DNA of 44,260 nt from Verrucomicrobiales bacterium (GTDB taxonomy: Bacteria; Verrucomicrobiota; Verrucomicrobiia; Limisphaerales; UBA11320), in NCBI GenBank assembly GCA_016793885.1, contig JAEUHE010000152.1:1-44260 (forward strand), read 5' to 3'. The position numbers were made by a program, and so were the translations under genes. Under the pieces are notes generated by a model. The model worked only from the letters and a program-made list of their open reading frames with translations. It had not been told where the DNA came from and ran no database searches. Below are positions 7,520-16,251 of the stretch, piece by piece (the stretch's first letter is position 1; the number at the start of each line of letters is the position of its first letter).

Positions 7520-9274
7520 ATGAACGCATTGACACCTCACCCGGCGGCGTTGGCCGAGGCTCTCGATCGGTATGTTGCCGCTCGGCAGCTTTCGGCCTCG
7601 GATCGCGAGGCGTTTGCGGCTGATTGGCGTCAGCAGAATCCCGACGGCGTGCCGTCGGAGGAAGAGGTGCTGAAGTGGTTGGCTCGGGAATACGACGTGC
7701 GGTTTACGATCTTGGATGACGTGGAGCCGGACAAACAGGTCCTATCCCTGTTTCCCGCGCGACTCTTGCTCAAGGATGAGTTGCTTCCGTTGCGTCGGGT
7801 GAATGATGAGGTCGAGATTGCGACGAGCCGGCTGTTCTCCACGCAAGGGTTGGACGCGCTCAAGACCACCAGCGGCCTCAAGCTGAAAGTGGTGTTGGCT
7901 CCTACCGAGGTGATCCAGCGGGAGATGAAGAAGCGTCTCGGCGTCGGGGCGGACACCATCGACACCTTGGGGGAGGAGGCCTCGTTCCAGGTGGTGAACG
8001 ACGAGAATGAGGAGGACACCAACCTCGACAATGCCGCCGAAGACGCGTCGATCATCCGCTTCGTGAATCAGGTGCTTCGCGACGCCATCGATCTCCGCGC
8101 TTCCGACATTCACCTCGAGCCGTTTGAAGACGAGATGCGCATTCGGTATCGCATCGACGGCGTCCTTCAAGAAGTCCCGGTGCCGGCTCAGATCAAGCGG
8201 TTTCAGCCGGCGATCGTCTCGCGGGTTAAGATTCTCAGCCACCTGAACATCGCCGAGAAGCGCCTGCCTCAGGATGGGCGGATCAAAATTCGTCTAGATC
8301 AGGCGGAGGTGGATATTCGGGTGTCGATTATTCCCATGCTGCATGGTGAGGCGGTGGTCATGCGTCTGCTGCGTCAAACGTCCACCCTGCGGGGGATGGA
8401 GCAGCTGGGCATGGATGCCCGCGAGCTCAAGTCGTTCCGCCGAGTGCTCGGGCTGCCTCACGGAATTATCCTGGTCACCGGTCCCACGGGAAGCGGCAAG
8501 ACGTCCACGCTGTACACCGCGCTCAACGAGATCAACGATGCGGTCCGAAAGATCATCACCATCGAGGATCCCGTCGAGTATCAGCTCAAGGGGATCAATC
8601 AGATTCAGGTTTCGGAGAAGGCGGGTCTTACGTTCGCCCGAGGTCTTCGCTCCATCCTTCGTCACGATCCGGATGTGGTGTTGATCGGTGAAATTCGCGA
8701 TCAGGAGACGGCGCAGATCGCCGTGCAAGCCTCGCTCACCGGGCATCTGGTCTTCTCCACCCTGCACACAAACGACGCTCCCGGCGCCTTGACCCGTTTG
8801 GTGGATATGGGGGTGGAGCCTTATTTGGTCGCCTCCTCTTTGGAGGCGGTGCTGGCCCAGCGCCTGGTGCGTGTTCTCTGTCCGCATTGCAAGCAGGTGG
8901 ACACATCCTCTACGGCGCAGGCCTTGCAGCTCCAGGTGGAAACGTTGCGCAACGCCACGATCTATCGTGCCGTGGGGTGCCGGGAATGCCGCAACACGGG
9001 CTACCATGGTCGGCGCGGCATTTTTGAATGGATGGATGCCTCCCAGGAGGTGCGTCGGTTGATTCTCAAGAACGCCTCCAGCGGCGAGATTCGCGAGGCC
9101 GCGTGCCGTCGCGGTCTTCGCTCGCTGTCGGACGATGGCTGGCGGCTGGTGAGGGAGGGAATCACGACCCCTGAGGAAGTGATGCGGGTGACGAAGGATC
9201 AGTCGCTCAGCGACGGAGAGGATCTGCCCGCCGCCGAGTTGCTGGTGGAGAAGGCTGGATCTAAGTCGAGCTAA
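7520..9274 (+). CDS. gspE: Type II secretion ATPase GspE
   Basis: The 584-residue cytoplasmic ATPase powers pseudopilus assembly. Residues about 60-150 form the MshEN/T2SSE N-terminal domain. The ATPase core follows, with the RASDIHLEP segment and Walker A GPTGSGKT at 321-328. Asp/His boxes run through ITIEDPVEYQL, Walker B lies near DVVLIGEIRD (about 383-394), and STLHTNDA follows. A four-cysteine zinc site is complete (Cys454, Cys457, Cys487, Cys490), as in GspE/PilB. The start is ATG at 7520; gspF begins 6 nt after the stop. Length and motif order are normal for the family. PilB is the only alternative, and the following pseudopilin set favours GspE. Confidence 0.96.
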   Translation: MNALTPHPAALAEALDRYVAARQLSASDREAFAADWRQQNPDGVPSEEEVLKWLAREYDVRFTILDDVEPDKQVLSLFPARLLLKDELLPLRRVNDEVEIATSRLFSTQGLDALKTTSGLKLKVVLAPTEVIQREMKKRLGVGADTIDTLGEEASFQVVNDENEEDTNLDNAAEDASIIRFVNQVLRDAIDLRASDIHLEPFEDEMRIRYRIDGVLQEVPVPAQIKRFQPAIVSRVKILSHLNIAEKRLPQDGRIKIRLDQAEVDIRVSIIPMLHGEAVVMRLLRQTSTLRGMEQLGMDARELKSFRRVLGLPHGIILVTGPTGSGKTSTLYTALNEINDAVRKIITIEDPVEYQLKGINQIQVSEKAGLTFARGLRSILRHDPDVVLIGEIRDQETAQIAVQASLTGHLVFSTLHTNDAPGALTRLVDMGVEPYLVASSLEAVLAQRLVRVLCPHCKQVDTSSTAQALQLQVETLRNATIYRAVGCRECRNTGYHGRRGIFEWMDASQEVRRLILKNASSGEIREAACRRGLRSLSDDGWRLVREGITTPEEVMRVTKDQSLSDGEDLPAAELLVEKAGSKSS

Positions 9275-9280
9275 CCCGTC

Positions 9281-10558
9281 ATGGCTACCTTTCAATATCG
9301 GGCGATACAATCGGACGGGCGCATCGCCGAAGGCCAAATCGAGGCCGGGGGGCGATCCGATGCGTTCCGTCAGATGGAAGGAAAGGGTTTGCGGCCGATC
9401 AGCCTGAGCGAACGAGCGGGAGGCAAGGGGCCGGGCAAGGAGGCTGTTTCCGCACCTGCAGCCAAGGACGCCAAGCCGGGCTCCTCGCCGGAGGTTTCCA
9501 AGCTTTCCTTCGGCGGTGGGCGGATCACCCCGAGGATTCTCGAGAACTTTACCCGACTGCTGTCCAGTTTGCTTTCGGCCGGGGTCCCGTTGAGTCGGGC
9601 CCTGGTGATTTTGTGTCGGGAAGCCGCCACGCCCGTGGCGGGCGCGCAATGGAAGAAAGTGCATGATCTGGTGATCGACGGCCTCACCTTGGCTGACGCC
9701 ATGTCCCGGTCCCCGGAGACCTTTCCCCGGGTCTATGTGGCCATGGTGGAGGCTGGTGAGACCGGCGGCTTTCTCGATGTGGTGCTCGCGCAGATCGCCG
9801 ACTTCCAGGCTCGGGAGAAGGAGATGCGCTCCAAAGTCACCACCGCGTTGCTCTACCCCATCATCCTGATGGTGCTCGCGATTGGGGTGCTGGTGTTTCT
9901 GCTCGTCTTTTTCATTCCCCGCTTTCAGACAATCTTTGCCGGTTTCGGTGCATCGCTTCCGTTGCTCACCCAGATGATCGTGTGGGTCAGTGAGATGCTC
10001 CGCAGCTACGGGCTCTTCCTGCTTTTCGGAATCGTTTTCGCCCTGTTCTCCCTTCGAACCTGGCTGACCTCGGTCGCCGGTCGCCGAGTGTGGGAAGGTT
10101 TGATGTTGCGCGCTCCCGTGATTGGTCCGCTGGTGGCGCAGTTCGCGATGTCGCGTTTCTGTCGCATGCTGGGCACACTTCTCGGTGCCGGAGTTCCGTT
10201 GATCAATGGATTGAATGTGGCCCGGCGTTCCATCGGGAATCAGATCCTGGTGGACGCGGTATCGAACTCCATCGAGCGTGTCAAGGAAGGCAAAGCGTTG
10301 GGACCGAGCTTGGGCGAGTGCCGGACCTTGTTCTCGGGCTCGGTCCTGGAAATGATTTCGGTGGCGGAGGAAAGTGGACGGCTGGATCAGGAGTTGGTCC
10401 GCATTGCCAACGTGACCGAGGGAGATCTGGATCGCCAGCTCAAGACGGCTGTGGCGATGGCTGAGCCCCTGATGTTGTTCCTGATTGCAGGTTTTATCGG
10501 AACCATCTTTATCGGCATGGTTATCCCCATCTTCTCGCTCCAGGATCATATCAAGTAA
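9281..10558 (+). CDS. gspF: Type II secretion inner-membrane platform protein GspF
   Basis: The 425-residue protein carries the two T2SSF domains (about 80-205 and 285-405). Each has the family pattern of L-x-x-G-x-x-L followed by A-x-x-x-x-P-x-x-F/V. Three transmembrane helices are visible, near 188-213, 238-261 and 393-420. The N-terminal FQYRAIQSDGR start is typical. It forms the cytoplasmic-membrane platform contacted by GspE, GspL and GspM. It sits between gspE and gspG with short spacers, as in a standard operon. Confidence 0.96.
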   Translation: MATFQYRAIQSDGRIAEGQIEAGGRSDAFRQMEGKGLRPISLSERAGGKGPGKEAVSAPAAKDAKPGSSPEVSKLSFGGGRITPRILENFTRLLSSLLSAGVPLSRALVILCREAATPVAGAQWKKVHDLVIDGLTLADAMSRSPETFPRVYVAMVEAGETGGFLDVVLAQIADFQAREKEMRSKVTTALLYPIILMVLAIGVLVFLLVFFIPRFQTIFAGFGASLPLLTQMIVWVSEMLRSYGLFLLFGIVFALFSLRTWLTSVAGRRVWEGLMLRAPVIGPLVAQFAMSRFCRMLGTLLGAGVPLINGLNVARRSIGNQILVDAVSNSIERVKEGKALGPSLGECRTLFSGSVLEMISVAEESGRLDQELVRIANVTEGDLDRQLKTAVAMAEPLMLFLIAGFIGTIFIGMVIPIFSLQDHIK

Positions 10559-10576
10559 GCTGACTTTTGCATTTAT

Positions 10577-11041
10577 ATGAAAACTCAAACAACCACCCTC
10601 CACCTGTTTCTCCGTCGCCGTCGAAGCGGCTTTACTCTGATCGAGCTTCTGCTCGTGCTGGTGATCCTCGGCATCTTGGCCGCCATCGTGGTTCCTAAGT
10701 TCTCGGGCCGGACCGAGCAAGCTCGGGTTACGGCAGCCCAGACGCAGATCTCCACTTTCGGCACCGCCCTGGACGCCTTCGAAGTCGACATGGGCTATTA
10801 CCCGAAGGGCAAGGATGGGTTGAACGATCTGGTGCAGCCTCCACGCGATGGTCAGAACTGGAAGGGGCCCTATCTCAAGAACGAGATCCCATTGGATCCC
10901 TGGCAGAATCCCTATGTGTATGAATATCCGGGGAAGCGAAATGCGAAGTCGTACGACCTGCTGTCCATGGGACCCGATGGACGGGTGGGCGGCGATGATG
11001 ATGTGACCAACTGGCAGTTGGGTGGGGGCTCAGGAAAGTAA
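10577..11041 (+). CDS. gspG: Major pseudopilin GspG
   Basis: The 154-residue protein has a prepilin leader ending RRSG, then FTLIELLLVLVILGILAAIV, with Glu at +5 of the mature protein. The C-terminal part has the YPKGKDGLNDL, GPYLKNEIPLDPW and GPDGRVGGDDD motifs that form the calcium-binding pseudopilin loop of GspG. It would be cleaved and methylated by a prepilin peptidase (GspO/PilD), which is not encoded in this window. It is the main subunit of the pseudopilus. Confidence 0.96.
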   Translation: MKTQTTTLHLFLRRRRSGFTLIELLLVLVILGILAAIVVPKFSGRTEQARVTAAQTQISTFGTALDAFEVDMGYYPKGKDGLNDLVQPPRDGQNWKGPYLKNEIPLDPWQNPYVYEYPGKRNAKSYDLLSMGPDGRVGGDDDVTNWQLGGGSGK

Positions 11042-11048
11042 CCGAACC

Positions 11049-11738
11049 ATGCTCCCCGACGTTCAGCACCTTGAAGTCATGCGCGAGTCCGCCCGATGGG
11101 GTGGTGGTCGAGTGAATTCATGGCGGCGGCGTACTCGGCTGGGGTCGGGTTTCACTCTCATCGAGCTGATTCTGGTCATGTCGATGATGTTGATCGTTCT
11201 GTCGCTCATCGGACCGTCTCTCTCGGGGTTTTTCCGCGGTCGCACCCTGGATTCGGAGGCGCGGCGATTTCTGGCCCTGACCCGTTTTGCTCAGGCGCGG
11301 GCGGTGTCGGAGGGGATTCCCATGATCCTATGGATCGATGCCCAGCAGCGTCGCTTTGGCGTCGAGAGCGAGTTCTCGTATACCGGGGTGGATGAGCAGT
11401 CCAAAGAGTTTGCCCTGAGCGACACCTTGGAGATCGAAGCCCAACTGCTTTCCACCTCCTCAGGCAGCTTGGGTGGAGGCGCAGGACAGGGAGGCTCGGG
11501 ATTGGGGAAATCAAGTTTGCTCGGAATGAACTTGGGGGGCGGACGCAGCGGGCTGCGCATCCGGTTCGCGGCGGACGGGTCCATCGCCGGATCGAGTCCG
11601 GATTTGATCACCTTGCGAGAAGCCCCTCGCGCCGGCGAAACACTGAGGAACTCGGGGGCTACGGTCTATATTGCCCAGAGCTTGAATCGGCTGAACTATG
11701 AAATTCGCACCAACAACCTGGTCTACTTGCGTCGCTAA
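11049..11738 (+). CDS. gspH: Minor pseudopilin GspH
   Basis: The 229-residue protein has the prepilin site GSG/FTLIELILVMSMMLIVLSLI with Glu at +5, followed by the GspH/FimT-like pattern FFRGRTLDSEARRFLALTRFAQARAVSEG. A Gly/Ser-rich loop near 140-170 is longer than usual. I placed the start at the ATG at 11049, 7 nt after the gspG stop; a GTG at 11022 inside gspG would extend the same frame. The leader before the cleavage site is long (about 30 residues) and Arg-rich. It acts at the pseudopilus tip with GspI, GspJ and GspK. Confidence 0.9.
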   Translation: MLPDVQHLEVMRESARWGGGRVNSWRRRTRLGSGFTLIELILVMSMMLIVLSLIGPSLSGFFRGRTLDSEARRFLALTRFAQARAVSEGIPMILWIDAQQRRFGVESEFSYTGVDEQSKEFALSDTLEIEAQLLSTSSGSLGGGAGQGGSGLGKSSLLGMNLGGGRSGLRIRFAADGSIAGSSPDLITLREAPRAGETLRNSGATVYIAQSLNRLNYEIRTNNLVYLRR

Positions 11739-12105
11739 GCGGAGCCGATCCGCTTTCACGCTGGCCGAGGCGTTGGCTGCCTTGGCCTTTATGGCGATCG
11801 TTATTCCCGTGGCCGTCGAGGGGTTGCGGGTGGCGAACCAAGCGGGCCAGGTCGCGGACCGCAAGGCCGCCGCCGGCCGGGTGGCGGATCGGGTTTTGAA
11901 CGAGATGCTGGTCACGAAACAGTGGCAGCAGGCTTCTTCGAGCGGAGAAGTCCAGGAAGGCCGCCTGAGCTACCGGTGGCGATTACTGACGGAGGCTTGG
12001 GTACAGGATACCCTCAAGCAGCTTACCGTGCTTGTGACTTATTCGGTGCAGGGGCAGGAGTATGACGTTCGTCTCAGCACCCTGGTGGATTCGGCGCAGC
12101 AATGA
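11698..12105 (+). CDS. gspI: Minor pseudopilin GspI
   Basis: The 135-residue product has a leader ending KRSRSA, then FTLAEALAALAFMAIVIPVAVEG with Glu at +5. The residue before the cleavage site is Ala instead of the usual Gly. The C-terminal part (LSYRWRLLTEAW, LTVLVTYSVQGQEY) matches the GspI beta sheet. The only in-frame start is the ATG at 11698, so the gene overlaps gspH by 41 nt, a strong sign of coupled translation. It is expected to start the GspI-J-K tip complex. Confidence 0.9.
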   Translation: MKFAPTTWSTCVAKRSRSAFTLAEALAALAFMAIVIPVAVEGLRVANQAGQVADRKAAAGRVADRVLNEMLVTKQWQQASSSGEVQEGRLSYRWRLLTEAWVQDTLKQLTVLVTYSVQGQEYDVRLSTLVDSAQQ

Positions 12106-12815
12106 ACCCCGCAATGACATCCTCGATTCGCACCCGGCGCACCCTCAACGGCTTTACGCTGATTGAGCTGATGCTGGCGATCGTGATCTTTGCGGTAGTG
12201 CTGACGGCCATCAATGGCGTGTTTTTCGGCGCGATGCGCCTGCGCAACAAGACCACCGCGATGTTGGAACGCAGCGTTCCGGTAGCTCAGACCATGACCA
12301 TTATTCGGCGGGACCTGATGGGCATTGTGGCGCCGAGCGGCCTCCTCTCCGGCAGTCTCAAGACGGGGGCTGCCACGGGTGGACTGGGGCAGGAGACGAG
12401 CCTGGAATTTTTCAGCAACACGGCCGCCCTCGATGAGTTGGCGCCCTGGGGCGAGATCCAGCGCATTAGCTATGCCCTGCGCGATCCGACCAACCGGCTG
12501 AGCCGTGGGCTGGGCAAGGATTTGGTACGACTGGTGACCCGGAACCTGCTCCCGACCGCACAGGAAGTTGTGGAGGAGCAGGGGTTGATGAATGATGTCA
12601 CGGCCCTCGAGTTTGGCTTCTACGACGGCACTCAGTGGCGGACGAGTTGGGATTCAACCACCGAGACCACAGTGCTGCCCAAAGCTATCCGACTCATCCT
12701 CAGCACGGCCCCGGAAGAAGAGGAGGGGGTTCCAGGCGCCATTTCCCAGCGCACCGGCCCCACCCTGCAGCTGGTGGTTCCGGTGATGGTGAACGTCTCC
12801 ACCAATCAAATCTAG
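12102..12815 (+). CDS. gspJ: Minor pseudopilin GspJ
   Basis: The 237-residue protein has the prepilin site LNG/FTLIELMLAIVIFAVVLTA with Glu at +5, then the GspJ-type continuation VPVAQTMTIIRRDLMGI and the EFGFYDGTQWRTSWDS motif region. Its ATG overlaps the gspI stop by 4 nt (ATGA). Length and order fit GspJ between gspI and gspK. It is followed by a repeat-filled gap of 120 nt, the only notable spacer inside the pseudopilin block. Confidence 0.93.
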   Translation: MNPAMTSSIRTRRTLNGFTLIELMLAIVIFAVVLTAINGVFFGAMRLRNKTTAMLERSVPVAQTMTIIRRDLMGIVAPSGLLSGSLKTGAATGGLGQETSLEFFSNTAALDELAPWGEIQRISYALRDPTNRLSRGLGKDLVRLVTRNLLPTAQEVVEEQGLMNDVTALEFGFYDGTQWRTSWDSTTETTVLPKAIRLILSTAPEEEEGVPGAISQRTGPTLQLVVPVMVNVSTNQI

Positions 12816-12826
12816 CGACAACGGAA

Positions 12827-12910
12827 AAGTGATGAGTGACGAGTGACGAGTGACGAGTGACGAGTGACAACTGGCAACTGACAACTGACAACTGACAACT
12901 GACAACTGAC
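12827..12910 (+). repeat. Heptanucleotide tandem repeat array
   Basis: Twelve consecutive 7-nt units fill the gap between gspJ and gspK. They are one AAGTGAT, five GAGTGAC (12834-12868), one AACTGGC, and five AACTGAC (12876-12910). The two halves share the xAxTGAC core, so the array changed unit type partway. It lies after the gspJ stop and 25 nt before gspK and is not translated in the operon frame. It recalls the heptanucleotide STRR arrays reported in cyanobacteria. Confidence 0.95.
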
Positions 12911-12935
12911 CCCCGGAACCAAATTCATTCGATCG

Positions 12936-14291
12936 ATGAGAACCCAACCACAACACAAGATTCAGCAGTACGGCCCGGCTGGCGGCAGTGCCCTGATCAT
13001 TGTGCTTTGGGTTGCCTTTGGATTGGTCAGCATCGCCCTTTATTTTGCCCATTCGATGTCCCTGGAACTACGGGCGGCGGAGAATCGGGTGGCCGGCCTG
13101 GCGGCGGATCAGGCGATCGATGGTGCCTCGCGGTATGTGGCTTATTTGGTGTCGAATTTGGAGACCCCGGGTGCGTTGCCGGAGATTCAGAGTTATCGGC
13201 GTGAAGGGGTGGCCATCGGGGCCGCCAACTTCTGGTTGATCGGACGGGACGATACGCAGCTCTCGGCGAGCGACCCTTACTTCAGCCTCACGGACGAGAA
13301 CGGGAAGATCAACCTCAACACCGCCACGCTCGACATGCTTCTCGCGCTGCCGCGGATGACTTCGGGGCTCGCGGCGGCGATTCTCGATTGGCGCGACGCC
13401 GACTCCGAGGTCAGCAGCGGAGGCGCTGAGGACGAGACCTACTCACGGCTCACCCCCGCTTACAAATGCAAGAACGCCAAATTCGAATCGATCGAGGAGC
13501 TTAGGCTCGTCGCCGGCGCCGACCTGGAGATCTTGCTGGGGGAGGATACGAATCGAAACGGGATATTGGACCCCAACGAGAACGATGGCGACGTGTCGTT
13601 GCCGATCGACAATCGGGACGGGAAACTGGATCCCGGCATCCTGGAATATGTCACGGTGTATAGCCGTGAATCGAATCTCAAGGCAGACGGGACGGCCAAG
13701 ACCAGCATTACCGATGCGAACGCTCTCCTCACTGTGTTGGAGGAAAAGCTCAGCCTGAGCCGGCAGCAGGCGCAGCAAGTGGTCGCGCGCCTGAGCGGAG
13801 GTGGCCCGCCGGTCAGCAACCTGTTGGAGTTCTATTCTCGCAGCGGCCTTACGGAAGACCAATTGACGACCCTGGCTCCCGAGCTCTCCTCCACCAATGG
13901 GGTCGTGGAGGGGTTAATCAACGTCAACACGGCCAGCGAAGTTGTTTTGACTTGCGTGCCAGGGATTGGAAAGGAAAAGGCGGCGACTTTGATAGCCGAG
14001 CGCCAATCGAGTGCCAATAACCGCAACTCGCTCGCGTGGGTCACCAAGGTGCTCTCCACGCCGGCGGACGCGCAGGCGGCCGGTCCTTTCCTCACCGGGC
14101 AGTCGTTTCAATACACTGCCGACATCGCCGCAGTGGGGCAGAATCAGCGCGGCTACCGGAGGGCTCGGTTTGTTTTTGATGTCGCGGAAGGCACCAACCG
14201 GATTGTCTCGCGGCAGGACCTGAGTGGACTAGGATGGGCGCTGGGTCGGCAGGCGCGGCAGAATTTGCTTTCGGCGAAGGGTATACGATGA
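12936..14291 (+). CDS. gspK: Minor pseudopilin GspK
   Basis: The 451-residue protein has a GG/SALIIVLWVAFGLVSIALYF start, which lacks the +5 Glu as is normal for GspK. It has two helix-hairpin-helix-like segments: INLNTATLDMLLALPRM (about 126-142) and INVNTASEVVLTCVPGIG (about 328-345). Between them is a calcium-loop-like insert whose first 12-residue loop (Asp204 to Glu215) fits the EF-hand pattern D-x-N-x-N-G-x-L-D-x-x-E. A second, degenerate copy lies about 20 residues later. It caps the pseudopilus tip. The start at 12936 follows a heptamer array, and the stop overlaps gspL by ATGA. Confidence 0.93.
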   Translation: MRTQPQHKIQQYGPAGGSALIIVLWVAFGLVSIALYFAHSMSLELRAAENRVAGLAADQAIDGASRYVAYLVSNLETPGALPEIQSYRREGVAIGAANFWLIGRDDTQLSASDPYFSLTDENGKINLNTATLDMLLALPRMTSGLAAAILDWRDADSEVSSGGAEDETYSRLTPAYKCKNAKFESIEELRLVAGADLEILLGEDTNRNGILDPNENDGDVSLPIDNRDGKLDPGILEYVTVYSRESNLKADGTAKTSITDANALLTVLEEKLSLSRQQAQQVVARLSGGGPPVSNLLEFYSRSGLTEDQLTTLAPELSSTNGVVEGLINVNTASEVVLTCVPGIGKEKAATLIAERQSSANNRNSLAWVTKVLSTPADAQAAGPFLTGQSFQYTADIAAVGQNQRGYRRARFVFDVAEGTNRIVSRQDLSGLGWALGRQARQNLLSAKGIR

Positions 14292-15721
14292 GCATGGCAT
14301 TGAAAAAGAAACGTCCCAACAGTGTGTTGGGACTGACATTTGACGGAGGCCGACTGGAGGGCGTGGTTCTGCGTCGGACCAACGGCAGCGCCGAAGTCGT
14401 GAACCGCTTTGCGGTCGACCTCAACTTGAGTCCCCTGAGCGCGGAGCCCGAGCTGGCGGCGCAGGAAATTCGAGGGCATTTGGATAAGGCGGAGGTCCGG
14501 GAGCGGAACTGTGTCGTGTGCCTTCCCTTGAGCTGGGCGATGGCCTTGCAGACCCGGCTCCCCGAGCTTCCGGAGGCCGACCTGGTCGAGTTCCTCCAGA
14601 TCGAGGCGGAACGGGGTTTCTCGGTCAGTCCGGAAGCCATGTCGATTGTGTCGACCCGGTATTCCCTGGGTCCGGGTGAGTCTTACGCCACTCAGGTGAT
14701 GATTCCCAATGATCCGCTGCTCAAGCTGGAAGCGGTTCTCCGGGGCGCGCGCCTGGTGCCCTTGGCTTTCTCCCTCGGGTTGCCGATTTTGGAGCAGGGT
14801 TCGTCCCACTCCACCGAGGGGACGGTTTCGTTGGAGGTGGGGCATGTCACCGTTGGGCTTCAGGTCAACACCCGGCATGGCCTGATGGCTCTCAGGACTC
14901 TGGATCAGGTTTTGGAGGATGTGGATGGTCGTCAGCACTTCATTGTTCCAGCTCTCTACCGCGAGTTGCGCATCACCCTGGGCCAGATGCAACCGGAGAT
15001 CCGGGCGTCGATTCGAAAGCTAAGAGTCTATGGTGCTTCTCCCGCATTGGATACCGCCTATGGCGAGCTAAAGACCCGGGCCTCTGCCCTGGGCTTGGAC
15101 GTTGAGCGGGTCGCTGCGATCGCGCCGGATGGCGGGGTTAAGCTCCCTCCCCAGACTCCGGCCCAATCGGCTACGGTGCTGGCGGCGAAGTTTTTGAGCG
15201 GTTTGGTCATTGCCCCAGACTTTCTGCCCCCGAAGGTGAGCGCTTGGACGCGTCTGACGGCCAAATACTCCGCCAAGAAGCTCGTCTATGCGGCTGGTGC
15301 CGTCGTCGTTGGCGCCTTGGTGGTGCTGGGCTTGTTTACGGTTCAGCAGCTGGAGCTGCGGGAGCTGGGAACCCAGTGGAATGCGATGAGCCGGAAGGTT
15401 CGCGACCTCGAGGAGATTCAGCAGGACATCAAACGATTTCGTCCCTGGTTTGATGAGTCGGTTCGGAGTCTGAGCATCTTGAAGCGCCTGACCGAAGCGT
15501 TTCCTGAAGAGAACACGGTGACCGCCAAGACCTTGGAGATCCGCGATTCCTCCCTGGTGACCTGCACCGGCACGGCGGACTCGCGCCAGGCGCTGTACAA
15601 GACTTTGGATCACCTCAGATCCGCACCGCAGGTTTCGGAGATCAAGGTCGACCAGGAGAAAGGGGCATCCCCCGTGCAGTTCTCCTTTAACTTTCAATGG
15701 GGAGAAAAGAATCAGCCATGA
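14288..15721 (+). CDS. gspL: GspL-type assembly protein (PilM-like plus PilN-like)
   Basis: The 477-residue protein begins with an actin-like PilM/GspL cytoplasmic domain (LGLTFDGGRLEGVVL, about residues 14-30, running to about 320). It has one transmembrane helix near 331-353 and a periplasmic part with a coiled coil and a ferredoxin-like PilN/GspL domain to the end. It links GspE to the membrane platform. I chose the ATG at 14288, which overlaps the gspK stop by ATGA, over an upstream ATG at 14234 inside gspK. The order K-L-M supports the name; the sequence is also close to a PilM-PilN fusion, as in many non-proteobacterial systems. Confidence 0.85.
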   Translation: MSMALKKKRPNSVLGLTFDGGRLEGVVLRRTNGSAEVVNRFAVDLNLSPLSAEPELAAQEIRGHLDKAEVRERNCVVCLPLSWAMALQTRLPELPEADLVEFLQIEAERGFSVSPEAMSIVSTRYSLGPGESYATQVMIPNDPLLKLEAVLRGARLVPLAFSLGLPILEQGSSHSTEGTVSLEVGHVTVGLQVNTRHGLMALRTLDQVLEDVDGRQHFIVPALYRELRITLGQMQPEIRASIRKLRVYGASPALDTAYGELKTRASALGLDVERVAAIAPDGGVKLPPQTPAQSATVLAAKFLSGLVIAPDFLPPKVSAWTRLTAKYSAKKLVYAAGAVVVGALVVLGLFTVQQLELRELGTQWNAMSRKVRDLEEIQQDIKRFRPWFDESVRSLSILKRLTEAFPEENTVTAKTLEIRDSSLVTCTGTADSRQALYKTLDHLRSAPQVSEIKVDQEKGASPVQFSFNFQWGEKNQP

Positions 15722-16251
15722 ATCCGGCCCAGCGTCAGAAAATGTTGATGGTCGCCGCCGTGGCGATCGCGGTGGTGTGGCTCGGCGACCGACTGGTGGT
15801 CACCCCGCTTACCAAGGCCTGGAAGGAACGCTCCGCCCGCATCCTAGACTTGCGCAAGAAAGTTACCCAGGGTTCAGCCTTGCTCGAGCGCGAGTCCATT
15901 ATCCGGAAGCGCTGGAGTGGGATGGAAACGAACACCGTCTCCGAGGAGCTGTCGATCGCTGAAAGCCGGGTTCTCAAGTCTTTCGATCGCTGGTCCAAGG
16001 ACAGTGACCTCAACATCCTTTCCATCAAACCCCAGTGGCGTCGCAACGCCGATGACTACATGACACTGGAGTGCCGGGTAGATGCGTTTGGCGATCTGGG
16101 CAAGATTGTTCGATTTCTCTACGAAGTCGAGCAGGCCTCGCTGGCCCTGAAAGTTGATTCCTTCGAGATTTCCCCGCGGGACAACACCGGCAAGCAATTG
16201 ACCTTGGGGTTGCAAGTGAGTGCACTCCGTCTCCAGACTCAGGAACCATGA
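15718..16251 (+). CDS. gspM: GspM/PilO-like inner-membrane protein
   Basis: The 177-residue protein has a short cytoplasmic N terminus, one transmembrane helix (about 7-22, MLMVAAVAIAVVWLGDRLVV region), a coiled coil (about 30-75) and a small ferredoxin-like domain (about 85-175: MTLECRVDAFGDLGKIVRFLYEVEQ). This is the GspM/PilO architecture that dimerises with GspL. The start at 15718 overlaps the gspL stop by ATGA; an in-frame ATG at 15697 is less likely. Its stop in turn overlaps the next gene by ATGA. Confidence 0.85.
   Translation: MNPAQRQKMLMVAAVAIAVVWLGDRLVVTPLTKAWKERSARILDLRKKVTQGSALLERESIIRKRWSGMETNTVSEELSIAESRVLKSFDRWSKDSDLNILSIKPQWRRNADDYMTLECRVDAFGDLGKIVRFLYEVEQASLALKVDSFEISPRDNTGKQLTLGLQVSALRLQTQEP

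Noticed and set aside
8294..10720. 808-codon open frame on the minus strand
   Set aside because: It lies fully opposite gspE, gspF and part of gspG, has a His/Gln/Arg-rich composition without motifs, and is a by-product of the codon bias of the sense genes.
12827..12910. Iterons of a replication origin
   Set aside because: The 7-nt units lie within a secretion operon, and there is no replication initiator gene or AT-rich unwinding region nearby.
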